Shown here: positions 1 to 6,049 of the stretch, piece by piece
Layout: each line of letters starts with the position of its first letter
Numbering within the stretch: position 1 is the first letter of the stretch
From: Gammaproteobacteria bacterium
Lineage (GTDB): Bacteria > Pseudomonadota > Gammaproteobacteria > Enterobacterales > Alteromonadaceae
Assembly: GCA_027484495.1 (NCBI GenBank)
Contig: JAIXSW010000288.1
Coordinates: 1 to 6,049 of the forward strand
Direction: 5' to 3'
Length of the DNA stretch: 6,049 bases
Position numbers and translations under genes: made by a program
The notes under the pieces: model-generated
What the model was told of the DNA's origin: nothing
The model's input: only the letters and a program-made list of their open reading frames with translations
The model's database searches: none

Positions 1-2
1 TC

Positions 3-407
3 AAAAACGGCCTGTACAGTACGCAACGGAATATTGACGTAATCACTGACTGCCCCGGGCAGCTCAGCTGGTTTTTTGACAATGATTTAATCAGTAATCT
101 GGTCAATGATATGTTTGTTAACGCACTGCGTTATTCCAACACCAAATTGCTGCTGCGGGCATTTGAACAGCAGCAGCAACTGTTTGTAGAAATTCACGAT
201 GATGGTGCAGGTTATCCGGTAGATATGCTGGACAATAGCGACGAAGGCATCCATAACCTTAATCTTGCCGCTGGGCGCACCGGTCTTGGCTTGTTTTTTG
301 CTCATATGATAGCGCGGGCGCACCGGAATCAAGGTCGTACCGGGCGGATCGAACTGAGTAACGGCGGAGCATTCGGCGGTGCAGTATTCCGGCTAATCCT
401 GCCGTAA
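3..407 (+). CDS. Sensor histidine kinase, C-terminal ATPase domain (5' truncated by window edge)
   Basis: The frame is open from base 3 to the TAA at 405-407, giving 134 residues of a protein that begins outside the window. It carries the motifs of the GHKL/HATPase_c fold in order: an N box (LISNLVNDMFVNALRYS, around bases 90-137), a G1 box (HDDGAGYP, around 195-218) and a G2 box (GRTGLGLFFAHMIARAH, around 273-323). It ends in the usual glycine-rich strand (GGAFGGAVFRLILP). This part binds ATP for autophosphorylation of a histidine that would lie upstream. The distance between G1 and G2 is short, implying a small ATP lid. The sensor part, phospho-acceptor histidine and partner regulator are not visible, so the signal cannot be named. 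No terminator follows it, so the next gene may be co-transcribed. An ATG at 111 lies inside the N box and cannot be the true start. Confidence 0.88.
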   Translation, partial: KNGLYSTQRNIDVITDCPGQLSWFFDNDLISNLVNDMFVNALRYSNTKLLLRAFEQQQQLFVEIHDDGAGYPVDMLDNSDEGIHNLNLAAGRTGLGLFFAHMIARAHRNQGRTGRIELSNGGAFGGAVFRLILP

Positions 408-479
408 TCAATTGCAAACAATGGCATTTTCCGGCATTTCTGTTTAAGATGCAGAGGCAAGACCAATCCTGAGGTGCAG

Positions 480-1244
480 ATGGCTTTTACCGTAATTGTG
501 GTGCTTTTCATCGGCTTGTTGGTGATTTCTGTCGTTGCCAGTGCGATGCAGCAACACAAAGAGCGCCTTGCCACGTTAAAACGCGCCGAATTCGCCAAAC
601 TACGTGGCATGCTGGAAGACACCGAAGAGATCCTGCTGAATGCCGCCAATGTGCCGCTGACCCAGGGCATCGTCCAGATGCTGCTGACGCGTATTGCTTA
701 TACGCTCAAAGCGATGGTTGAACTTGAAACCAATTCCCGAGATTTGAAAAGCCGGCTGGCAGACACCGAAAAAAGACTCGCCGAACTCAGTAAAGAAAGC
801 CCTAGCGTCGCAGAAAACATCAGTCTGCCTGACAATGACAAACAAATCATCAGCATGATCCAGGGCATTAAAAAGCTCAGAACCATTCTGCGCGCCGAAC
901 ATGCCCGCGGCAATATCGATACGCAACTGGTGGTCCAGGAAGATCGGCGGCTGGAGAATCTGCAGTTGCGGATCAATGTCGAAAGTCAGATTAAACGCGG
1001 CAATCAGGCACGTGCGAACCAACTACTTGGCGCAGCCCGTCAGTGTTATGAAAAAGCGCTGGTGACGCTCAGTAATGCCAGCCACGTCGATGAATATGTG
1101 CAGTCGCGCCGTGCTGAAATGGCCACTATCCTGCAAGAAATTGCCGAACAACTGAAAGAAGGCAACCTGCGTGACCGGCAGAAAAAAGCCGAACAGGAAA
1201 ACAACGACTTGGACGTGTTGTTTGCGCCAAAACGCAAATGGTGA
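480..1244 (+). CDS. Membrane-anchored coiled-coil / TPR-like protein of unknown function
   Basis: A 254-residue protein I do not recognise by name. Residues 2-22 form one hydrophobic helix (AFTVIVVLFIGLLVISVVASA), followed directly by a basic stretch (HKERLATLKRAEFAK). The positive-inside rule then predicts an N-out anchor with the rest in the cytoplasm. Residues about 25-105 and 120-175 are charged, heptad-like helix and probably coiled coil. Residues about 170-230 (RGNQARANQLLGAARQCYEKALVTL and on) have the A-LL-A-Y-KAL spacing of a TPR-like helical pair. The chain ends in a short basic/aromatic tail, LFAPKRKW. The ATG at 480 is preferred over the in-frame GTG at 474 because GAGG at 471-474 then sits 5 bases upstream as ribosome binding site. 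The gene follows the kinase by 72 bp and ends 49 bp before the shared terminator. It could be a scaffold or a kinase-linked factor, but no function can be assigned. Confidence 0.82.
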   Translation: MAFTVIVVLFIGLLVISVVASAMQQHKERLATLKRAEFAKLRGMLEDTEEILLNAANVPLTQGIVQMLLTRIAYTLKAMVELETNSRDLKSRLADTEKRLAELSKESPSVAENISLPDNDKQIISMIQGIKKLRTILRAEHARGNIDTQLVVQEDRRLENLQLRINVESQIKRGNQARANQLLGAARQCYEKALVTLSNASHVDEYVQSRRAEMATILQEIAEQLKEGNLRDRQKKAEQENNDLDVLFAPKRKW

Positions 1245-1293
1245 TTTACTGACGCTACTTGAAGCAGAATTCGCGCCGGCCAAAACCCGAAGC

Positions 1294-1321
1294 AAAAAAA
1301 GCCCGCACTGCGGGCTTTTTT
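1294..1321. terminator. Bidirectional intrinsic terminator between the unknown membrane protein gene and topA
   Basis: A perfect 6-bp GC-rich stem, GCCCGC (1301-1306) with GCGGGC (1310-1315), encloses the loop ACT. It is preceded by seven A (1294-1300) and followed by six T (1316-1321), so each strand reads as hairpin plus U-tract. It lies 49 bp after the stop of the + strand gene and 12 bp beyond the stop of topA on the - strand, and so should end both transcripts. Confidence 0.92.
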
Positions 1322-1333
1322 AGTTGAACGTTA

Positions 1334-3928
1334 TCAAGCGTCGGCTTTGCCTTCAACCCACTTGCCGTTTTTAAACCAAGCCATCCAGCCCGTGGCTTTG
1401 CCATCTTTTTCTGACATGACATACTGCTGTTTGGTCTTGCGACTCCAGCGCACCACAGTGGCATTTCCAGCCGGATCTTGCGCTGGCGCTTCTGCCAGAT
1501 AATGAAACTTCGGCATCATCCGATCTTTAAAGCGTTGCAACTCAGCAACCAGTGGCGCCCGGGTCTCCCGACTTTTCGGGAACGTTGACGCAGCCAGGAA
1601 CAAACCGGCAGCACCGTCGCGCAGCACAAAATAAGCGTCTGACTTTTCACAGCGCAGTTCAGGTAAATGCACCGGATCTTCTTTTGGTGGCGCCGCTTCG
1701 CCGTTGCGCAATAATTTTCGGGTGTTTTTACAGTCACTGTTGGTACAGCCAAAGTACTTGCCGAAACGCCCGGATTTTAACTGCATGTCGGAGCCGCATT
1801 TCTCGCATTCGATCAATGGACCGTCATAACCTTTGATTTTAAAAGCGCCGCTTTCAACCAAATAGCCATCACAGCCTGGATTATTACCACAAACATAGAG
1901 TTTGCGATTTTCATCCAGCAGGTACGAGTCCATTGCTGTACCGCACTTCACGCAGCGCTTTTTATGGCGCAGCACTTCGGTTTCCAGCTCATCATCATCC
2001 GCCACCAGCACCGCTTCATCACCCGGCGTCAGGTTCATCGTCGTGGTACAACGTTCTTTCGGAGGCAGATTGTAACCAGAACACCCAAGAAATACGCCGG
2101 TGCTGGCTGTACGGATACCCATTTTCCGGCCACAGGTCGGACAATCGATATCGGTCAGCACAAACTGATTGGTGCGCATGCCACCGTCAGTACTGTCGCC
2201 TTCTGCAACCTTCAGTTGTTTCGAAAAATCGGTGTAGAAATTGTCCAGCACTTTACGCCAGCCCGCTTCCCCGTTGGCGATATCGTCGAGCTTCAGCTCC
2301 ATGTTGGCGGTGAAGTCATAGTTCATCAGATCGCTGAAGTTTTCGACCAGACGGTCGGTGACGATTTCACCCATTTTTTCCGCGTAGAAGCGTTTATTAT
2401 CGACTTTGACATAGCCACGTTCCTGAATGGTTGACGTGATTGCAGCATAAGTCGAAGGGCGGCCGATACCACGTTTTTCCAGCTCTTTTACCAAACTGGC
2501 TTCGCTGTAGCGCGCCGGCGGCTTGGTGAAATGTTGCGCCGGCAGCAGTTGCTCCAGCGACAAGACCTCACCGACCTTCAGATCTGGTAATTCATTTTCT
2601 TCTTCGTCTTTACGCTTTTGTGCTGGCTGTACGCGTGTCCAACCATCAAAGCGTAATACCCGACCTTTGGCACGCAGTTCAAATTCACCGGCCTGCACTG
2701 TGATATTCGTTACGTCATAGAGCGCCGGAGGCATTTGGCAAGCAACAAACTGCCGCCAGATCAATTCGTAGAGTTTCTTCGCATCCACTTCCATATCGGT
2801 CAACGCAGAAGCCTGCACTGTCACCTCAGATGGTCGGATAGCTTCGTGCGCTTCCTGAGCATTGGCTTTACTGCCGTAACTCAAAGGCTCGGCTGGCAAA
2901 TAGTTTTTGCCAAACTGTTGCACGATAAAATCACGTACTGCGCCAACTGCGTCCGCCGACAAATTGGTCGAATCGGTACGCATATAGGTAATATAACCAG
3001 CTTCGTACAAGCGCTGCGCCAGCATCATGGTCTTCTTCACGCCATAACCTAAGCGTGTACTGGCCGCCTGTTGCAGTGTCGAAGTAATAAAAGGTGCTTG
3101 TGGTTTTGAGCTGGAAGGTTTGTCTTCACGATCTGTGACCTGATAGGCCGCTTTTTGCAATAAAGACACAGCCGCATCAGTTTGTTGCTGATTCACCGGA
3201 CGGAATGCTTTGCCAGCCTGACGGGCGACTTCTAAGCGCAACTGCGCCTGACGCGGATTACGGACATCAGCGTCGACAGTCCAATACTCTTCCGGCACAA
3301 AGGCTTTAATTTCGCGTTCGCGTTCGACGACCAGCCGCACCGCCACGGATTGTACCCGACCAGCAGACAAGCCACGGGCGACTTTCTTCCATAGCAACGG
3401 GGACACCATAAAACCAACGACACGATCCAGAAAACGCCGTGCCTGCTGTGCATCTACGCGATCCTGATTGACGATACCGGGTTCTGTGAAGGCATTTTTA
3501 ATCGCATTTTTGGTGATCTCGTTGAAAACCACCCGTTTGAACTTGCCCGCTTCGCCGCCAATGATGCTCTGTAAATGCCAGGCAATGGCTTCCCCTTCGC
3601 GGTCCAAGTCCGTTGCCAGATAAACAGTGTCTGCTTTTTCCGCCAACATTTTTAATTCTTTCACGACTTTTTCTTTGCCGGCGAGGATCTCGTACCGGGC
3701 TTTCCAGCCGTTTTGTGGGTCTATTCCCATCCGATCCACTAAAGCCTGATACTCTTTTTCTGCCTTACTCAGCTGACTGTCAGATGTTTTGGTTTTATCT
3801 TTAGTGCTGCTTGAAGGAAGATCGCGGATATGACCCACGCTACTTTTTACAATAAAATCAGAACCTAAGTACTTATTGATCGTTTTAGCTTTTGCCGGTG
3901 ATTCGACTATAACCAGTGATTTCGCCAT
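1334..3928 (-). CDS. topA: DNA topoisomerase I (type IA, omega protein)
   Basis: 864 residues, essentially the length of Escherichia coli TopA (865). The enzyme cuts one DNA strand through a 5'-phosphotyrosine link and relaxes negative supercoils in the cytoplasm. The N-terminal Toprim domain (about 1-146) starts MAKSLVIVESPAKAKTI with the catalytic Glu9 and has the metal motif TDLDREGE at 106-113 (Asp107, Asp109, Glu111). The central type IA core (about 155-570) contains SAGRVQSVAVRLVVERE from 188 and the active-site motif GYITYMRTDSTNLS, with nucleophile Tyr315 and Arg317. Three four-cysteine zinc fingers follow: Cys596/599/616/627, Cys659/662/680/686 and Cys708/711/728/733. The last about 110 residues match the cysteine-poor C-terminal ribbon region of the E. 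coli-type enzyme, ending in GWMAWFKNGKWVEG. No motif is missing. The start is fixed by the conserved N-terminus; upstream Shine-Dalgarno matches are weak (GGA at 3935-3937, AGGGA at 3942-3946, read on the - strand). Confidence 0.99.
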   Translation of the reverse strand: MAKSLVIVESPAKAKTINKYLGSDFIVKSSVGHIRDLPSSSTKDKTKTSDSQLSKAEKEYQALVDRMGIDPQNGWKARYEILAGKEKVVKELKMLAEKADTVYLATDLDREGEAIAWHLQSIIGGEAGKFKRVVFNEITKNAIKNAFTEPGIVNQDRVDAQQARRFLDRVVGFMVSPLLWKKVARGLSAGRVQSVAVRLVVEREREIKAFVPEEYWTVDADVRNPRQAQLRLEVARQAGKAFRPVNQQQTDAAVSLLQKAAYQVTDREDKPSSSKPQAPFITSTLQQAASTRLGYGVKKTMMLAQRLYEAGYITYMRTDSTNLSADAVGAVRDFIVQQFGKNYLPAEPLSYGSKANAQEAHEAIRPSEVTVQASALTDMEVDAKKLYELIWRQFVACQMPPALYDVTNITVQAGEFELRAKGRVLRFDGWTRVQPAQKRKDEEENELPDLKVGEVLSLEQLLPAQHFTKPPARYSEASLVKELEKRGIGRPSTYAAITSTIQERGYVKVDNKRFYAEKMGEIVTDRLVENFSDLMNYDFTANMELKLDDIANGEAGWRKVLDNFYTDFSKQLKVAEGDSTDGGMRTNQFVLTDIDCPTCGRKMGIRTASTGVFLGCSGYNLPPKERCTTTMNLTPGDEAVLVADDDELETEVLRHKKRCVKCGTAMDSYLLDENRKLYVCGNNPGCDGYLVESGAFKIKGYDGPLIECEKCGSDMQLKSGRFGKYFGCTNSDCKNTRKLLRNGEAAPPKEDPVHLPELRCEKSDAYFVLRDGAAGLFLAASTFPKSRETRAPLVAELQRFKDRMMPKFHYLAEAPAQDPAGNATVVRWSRKTKQQYVMSEKDGKATGWMAWFKNGKWVEGKADA

Positions 3929-3979
3929 TGTTTGTCCGGGATCCCTAAACCTGTGTCGTTATTCTACACGCCTTTTTAA

Positions 3980-4008
3980 CGTATATCCGTATTCTGAAGT
4001 TGTGACAA
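3980..4008 (-). promoter_or_regulatory. Predicted sigma70-type promoter for topA
   Basis: On the - strand, TTGTCA (4008-4003, five of six to TTGACA) is followed after exactly 17 bases by TATACG (3985-3980, four of six to TATAAT). This predicts a start near 3973 and a 5' leader of about 45 bases. Its -35 box overlaps that of the divergent astB promoter. Another -10-like box, TAGAAT (3966-3961), lacks a good -35 at the right spacing. Prediction from consensus only. Confidence 0.5.
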
Positions 4009-4028
4009 GTACATAAACTCATTATTAT
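4000..4028 (+). promoter_or_regulatory. Predicted sigma70-type promoter for astB
   Basis: On the + strand, TTGTGA (4000-4005, four of six to TTGACA) is followed by a 17-base spacer and TATTAT (4023-4028, five of six to TATAAT). Transcription would start near 4035, giving a leader of about 120 bases before astB that begins in a hairpin. The -35 region is part of the near-palindrome AGTTGTGACAAGT (3999-4011), shared with the topA promoter on the other strand. Prediction from consensus only. Confidence 0.45.
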
Positions 4029-4033
4029 GCTGG

Positions 4034-4075
4034 AAGGCCCGATTCTACGGGCTTTCTGCTGCTTTAAGCAGCAGA
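4034..4075 (+). promoter_or_regulatory. Two adjacent hairpins / palindrome in the astB leader
   Basis: The first hairpin pairs AAGGCCCG (4034-4041) with CGGGCTTT (4048-4055) around a six-base loop, with one G-T wobble. It would lie at the very 5' end of the predicted astB transcript. Next comes a perfect 21-base palindrome, 4055-4075: arm TCTGCTGCTT, one central T, then the exact reverse complement. It could act in RNA as a hairpin (its loop must open a few pairs) or in DNA as a regulator site. The inverted repeats are directly visible; their role is inference. The first hairpin has only a short T run, so it is a poor terminator. Confidence 0.5.
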
Positions 4076-4082
4076 CTCATAA

Positions 4083-4139
4083 ATGAAGCAAACCAAAAAC
4101 GGCCGCAAAAATAATAAAAACAGTGCCCCTTCCAACTGA
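4083..4139 (+). promoter_or_regulatory. Possible 18-codon upstream ORF (leader peptide) before astB
   Basis: ATG at 4083 opens a short frame, MKQTKNGRKNNKNSAPSN, ending in TGA at 4137-4139. The last base of the stop is the first base of the astB ribosome binding site AAGGA (4139-4143). The peptide is rich in Lys and Asn (five each) and has one Arg. Its last codons cover the 5' arm of the small hairpin that would hide that site, so translating it could open the hairpin and couple to astB. Against it: there is no clear Shine-Dalgarno before 4083, and an A-rich leader can contain a frame this short by chance. Confidence 0.2.
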
Positions 4140-4143
4140 AGGA
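4128..4143 (+). promoter_or_regulatory. astB ribosome binding site inside a small hairpin
   Basis: AAGGA at 4139-4143 is the best Shine-Dalgarno match for the astB ATG at 4155, with a somewhat long 11-base spacer. Its G-rich part is also the 3' arm of a 5-bp stem: CCTTC (4128-4132), loop CAACT, GAAGG (4138-4142). Folding would partly mask the site. The stem is short, so the effect on translation is uncertain. Confidence 0.5.
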
Positions 4144-4154
4144 ATAAAGCAAAA

Positions 4155-5495
4155 ATGAAGTACTTTGAAGCAAACTTTGATGGCCTTGTCGGGCCAACAC
4201 ACAACTACGCCGGCTTATCGGTCGGTAACGTCGCCTCGCTGAATAACGCAAAAAACACCTCCAATCCGAAGCAAGCCGCCAAACAAGGTCTTGCTAAGAT
4301 GAAGGCGTTAGCGGACCTCGGCATGGTACAAGGCGTCTTGGCGCCGCAGGAGAGACCGGACGTCTATACGTTACGCCGGCTCGGTTTTGCCGGTACTGAC
4401 TCTGAAGTCATTGCCAAGGCGGCAAAACAAGCGCCGGCGGTGCTGCGGGCGGTTTGTTCCGCTTCCAGCATGTGGACAGCGAACGCTGCCACCATTTCAC
4501 CGAGTAAAGATACCGCTGATGGCCGTGTACATTTTACGCCGGCCAACCTGACCAACAAGTTCCACCGCTCATTAGAGCCGGAAACCACAGGGCGGATTTT
4601 GCAGGCGATGTTCAGTGACAGCAAACATTTTGCCCATCACACGCACTTGCCGGATAACGACCATTTTGGTGACGAAGGCGCGGCAAACCACACCCGGCTT
4701 TGCAGCGAATATGGCGAACAAGGCGTCGAGTTATTTGTATTTGGCCGTTACGCCTTCGACTACAACAAACCGGCACCGCGCAATTTCCCGGCCCGCCACA
4801 CCTTTGAAGCCTGTGAAGCCGTCGCGCGTTTGCACGGTTTGTCAGACAACAAAGTAGTGTATATCCAGCAAAGCCCGGAAGTGATTGACCAGGGCGTGTT
4901 TCACAACGACGTGATTGCCGTGGGCAACCAAAACGTGCTGTTTTATCATCAGCAAGCTTTTGTTGACAGCGACGCCAAACTGGCTGAAGTGCAACGCAAA
5001 TTCGGCGATAAAACCGCGCTGCATCTGATTGAAGTGCTGGACCACGAAGTGTCTGTGCAGGAAGCCATTCAGACTTATCTGTTTAATACCCAGGTCATTA
5101 CATTACCGTCCGGTGAGATGGCGATTATCGCACCAACCGAATGCCGTGACCATCCGCGGGTTTCTGCGTACTTAGCGGAGTTAACCGGCCGTGGTACACC
5201 AATTAAACAGGTGCATTATTACGACGTAAAACAAAGTATGCGTAACGGTGGCGGCCCGGCATGTCTGCGCTTACGCGTCGCTTTAAGCGAAGCCGAGCGT
5301 CAGGCGGTTAACCCGAATGTGCTGTTGACGGATGCGTTGTTTAACCGGTTGAATCAATGGGTAGACGCGCACTATCGCGACCAAATCAGCGAAGCCGAAC
5401 TGGCAGATCCATTATTGCTGGTTGAGTCGCGCACTGCGCTGGATGAGTTAACCCAAATCCTCAATCTGGGATCGGTGTACCGCTTCCAGCAATAA
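4155..5495 (+). CDS. astB: N-succinylarginine dihydrolase
   Basis: 446 residues, against 447 for E. coli AstB, and homologous along the whole length. The cytoplasmic enzyme converts N2-succinylarginine to N2-succinylornithine, releasing two ammonia and CO2; this is the second step of the AST route that uses arginine as a nitrogen or carbon source. It has the amidinotransferase-like fold with a Glu-His-Cys triad, seen here as Glu174 (FGDEGAANHT), His250 (QGVFHNDVIAVGNQN) and Cys370 (MRNGGGPACLRLRV). The N-terminus, YFEANFDGLVGPTHNYAGLSVGN, is the family signature. The start ATG is fixed by this and by AAGGA upstream. No other ast gene lies beside it: topA is upstream in the opposite direction and an unrelated gene is downstream. 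It appears to be a single-gene unit with its own promoter and terminator, and needs the remaining pathway genes elsewhere. Confidence 0.98.
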   Translation: MKYFEANFDGLVGPTHNYAGLSVGNVASLNNAKNTSNPKQAAKQGLAKMKALADLGMVQGVLAPQERPDVYTLRRLGFAGTDSEVIAKAAKQAPAVLRAVCSASSMWTANAATISPSKDTADGRVHFTPANLTNKFHRSLEPETTGRILQAMFSDSKHFAHHTHLPDNDHFGDEGAANHTRLCSEYGEQGVELFVFGRYAFDYNKPAPRNFPARHTFEACEAVARLHGLSDNKVVYIQQSPEVIDQGVFHNDVIAVGNQNVLFYHQQAFVDSDAKLAEVQRKFGDKTALHLIEVLDHEVSVQEAIQTYLFNTQVITLPSGEMAIIAPTECRDHPRVSAYLAELTGRGTPIKQVHYYDVKQSMRNGGGPACLRLRVALSEAERQAVNPNVLLTDALFNRLNQWVDAHYRDQISEAELADPLLLVESRTALDELTQILNLGSVYRFQQ

Positions 5496-5519
5496 GCTGC
5501 AATTGCGATATCCGAGCAC

Positions 5520-5546
5520 AAAAAAGCCACCTTCCGGTGGCTTTTT
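5520..5546. terminator. Bidirectional intrinsic terminator after astB
   Basis: A perfect 6-bp stem, GCCACC (5526-5531) with GGTGGC (5536-5541), closes the tetraloop TTCC. Six A lie before it (5520-5525) and five T after it (5542-5546). It is 24 bp past the astB stop and 31 bp beyond the stop of the convergent - strand gene, so it can serve both. Confidence 0.92.
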
Positions 5547-5577
5547 ATTTTAAGCGTCAAAATGACGGTTGAACTGC

Positions 5578-6049
5578 TTAGTTAATTGCACAGATCGCTG
5601 TAGTGGTAAAATCAACTTCATCTGCCTCAGCATCCACGCCAAAAGGACTATTCATTGGTGGATCAGCCTCATCAGTCACATCATCATTAAGGTAGGCAAG
5701 CATAACAGAACGCGAACTGACATTTTCGGTCCCAGCAGCAGAGCCTGAGACAGTAATATCCACTTCGACAAAAGCTGCCATTTCTTTCGCATAAGTTAAA
5801 GTGAAATACGCGATCCCGTCAGTACCAGCGACGATAGTCTTTTCAACTGACACCACATTGCCAGGGGTCAGCAATTTATCACCATTCGCATCTTCACCAG
5901 CATCCAGGATTCCGTTGCGGTTTTTGTCTTCTGATAAGCAGGTTAAGTCGTCAGGTCTAGTGGAAGGACGTGGTTCCCAGTATTTAAAGGCTGCGTTTTT
6001 AGGCCGCTTAAACCATGCACCTTTGTCATAACGCTTGGGCAGTACAGAA
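5578..6049 (-). CDS. Probable secreted Ig-like protein with EF-hand-like calcium loops (5' truncated by window edge)
   Basis: The - strand frame is open from the right edge to the TAA at 5580-5578: 156 residues with no visible true start. Visible residues 41-52 (DKNRNGILDAGE) fit the DxNxNGxxDxxE pattern of an EF-hand or dockerin-like calcium loop, followed by a second acidic, glycine-containing turn (EDANGDKLLTPG, 52-63). Residues about 64-120 are beta-rich (VVSVEKTIVAGTDGIAYFTLTYAKEMAAFVEVDITVSGSAAGTE), the style of bacterial Ig-like (invasin/Big) domains in extracellular proteins. The tail is strongly acidic (DDVTDEADPP, DAEADEVD). Cysteines at 37 and 153 could form a disulfide. The signal peptide, if any, is off-window. 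The C-terminus has no LPXTG-type or hydrophobic anchor. Function unknown; the calcium and Ig calls are by pattern only. Confidence 0.75.
   Translation of the reverse strand, partial: SVLPKRYDKGAWFKRPKNAAFKYWEPRPSTRPDDLTCLSEDKNRNGILDAGEDANGDKLLTPGNVVSVEKTIVAGTDGIAYFTLTYAKEMAAFVEVDITVSGSAAGTENVSSRSVMLAYLNDDVTDEADPPMNSPFGVDAEADEVDFTTTAICAIN

Noticed and set aside
163..180. CAG repeat run in the kinase fragment as a repeat element
   Set aside because: It is only a few codons encoding a glutamine run on a helix in the ATPase domain, with no further copies.
408..473. A promoter for the unknown membrane protein gene (TAAGAT at 445-450, TTGCAA at 412-417)
   Set aside because: The two boxes are 27 bases apart, too far for a sigma70 promoter, and no better -35 sits at 17 bases. 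Read-through from the kinase gene is as likely.
474..476. GTG as start of the unknown membrane protein gene
   Set aside because: The ATG at 480, in the same frame, has GAGG at a proper 5-base spacing. The GTG overlaps that ribosome binding site and has no good one of its own.
1552..3804. Several + strand open frames antisense to topA (the longest about 156 codons at 1964-2434)
   Set aside because: They lie wholly inside the highly conserved topA gene, look like no known protein, and lack good ribosome binding sites. They are shadows of topA codon use.
3985..4090. An ArgR (ARG) box controlling astB
   Set aside because: AT-rich, partly symmetric stretches such as TCATAAATGA at 4077-4086 do not match the longer ARG-box consensus closely enough to support a call.
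5872..5874. TTG codon as a start, giving a 98-residue - strand protein
   Set aside because: The frame is open all the way to the right edge, and the upstream codons encode a coherent calcium-loop sequence, so this TTG is internal.

Overview
The window reads as ordinary chromosomal DNA from a gammaproteobacterium. Gene content and protein style suggest the Alteromonadales (Rheinheimera/Shewanella-like), but that placement is inference from recall, not from a search. It has roughly balanced base composition, bacterial codon use, and classic intrinsic terminators. I see no mobile element, CRISPR array, tRNA or rRNA.

Layout. (1) Positions 3-407, + strand: the C-terminal ATP-binding domain of a histidine kinase, cut by the left edge. 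(2) 480-1244, + strand: a 254-residue membrane-anchored, coiled-coil/TPR-like protein of unknown function, about 70 bp downstream and possibly in the same transcript. (3) 1294-1321: a hairpin with A- and T-tracts on either side, shared as terminator by (2) and the convergent gene (4). (4) 1334-3928, - strand: topA, DNA topoisomerase I, full length with all catalytic residues and three four-cysteine zinc fingers. (5) 3929-4154: a divergent intergenic region in which the predicted topA and astB promoters overlap at their -35 boxes. The astB leader holds several hairpins and a possible 18-codon upstream ORF ending at the astB ribosome binding site. (6) 4155-5495, + strand: astB, N-succinylarginine dihydrolase, with an intact Glu-His-Cys triad. 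(7) 5520-5546: a second bidirectional terminator. (8) 5578-6049, - strand: the C-terminal 156 residues of a probable secreted Ig-like protein with EF-hand-like calcium loops, cut by the right edge.

How the genes relate. topA is housekeeping (relaxation of negative supercoils). astB is the second step of the arginine succinyltransferase (AST) catabolic pathway and stands here without astA, astC, astD or astE. The two are linked only by their shared divergent control region, which is the most interesting part of the window. I found no convincing evidence of a new multi-gene system.
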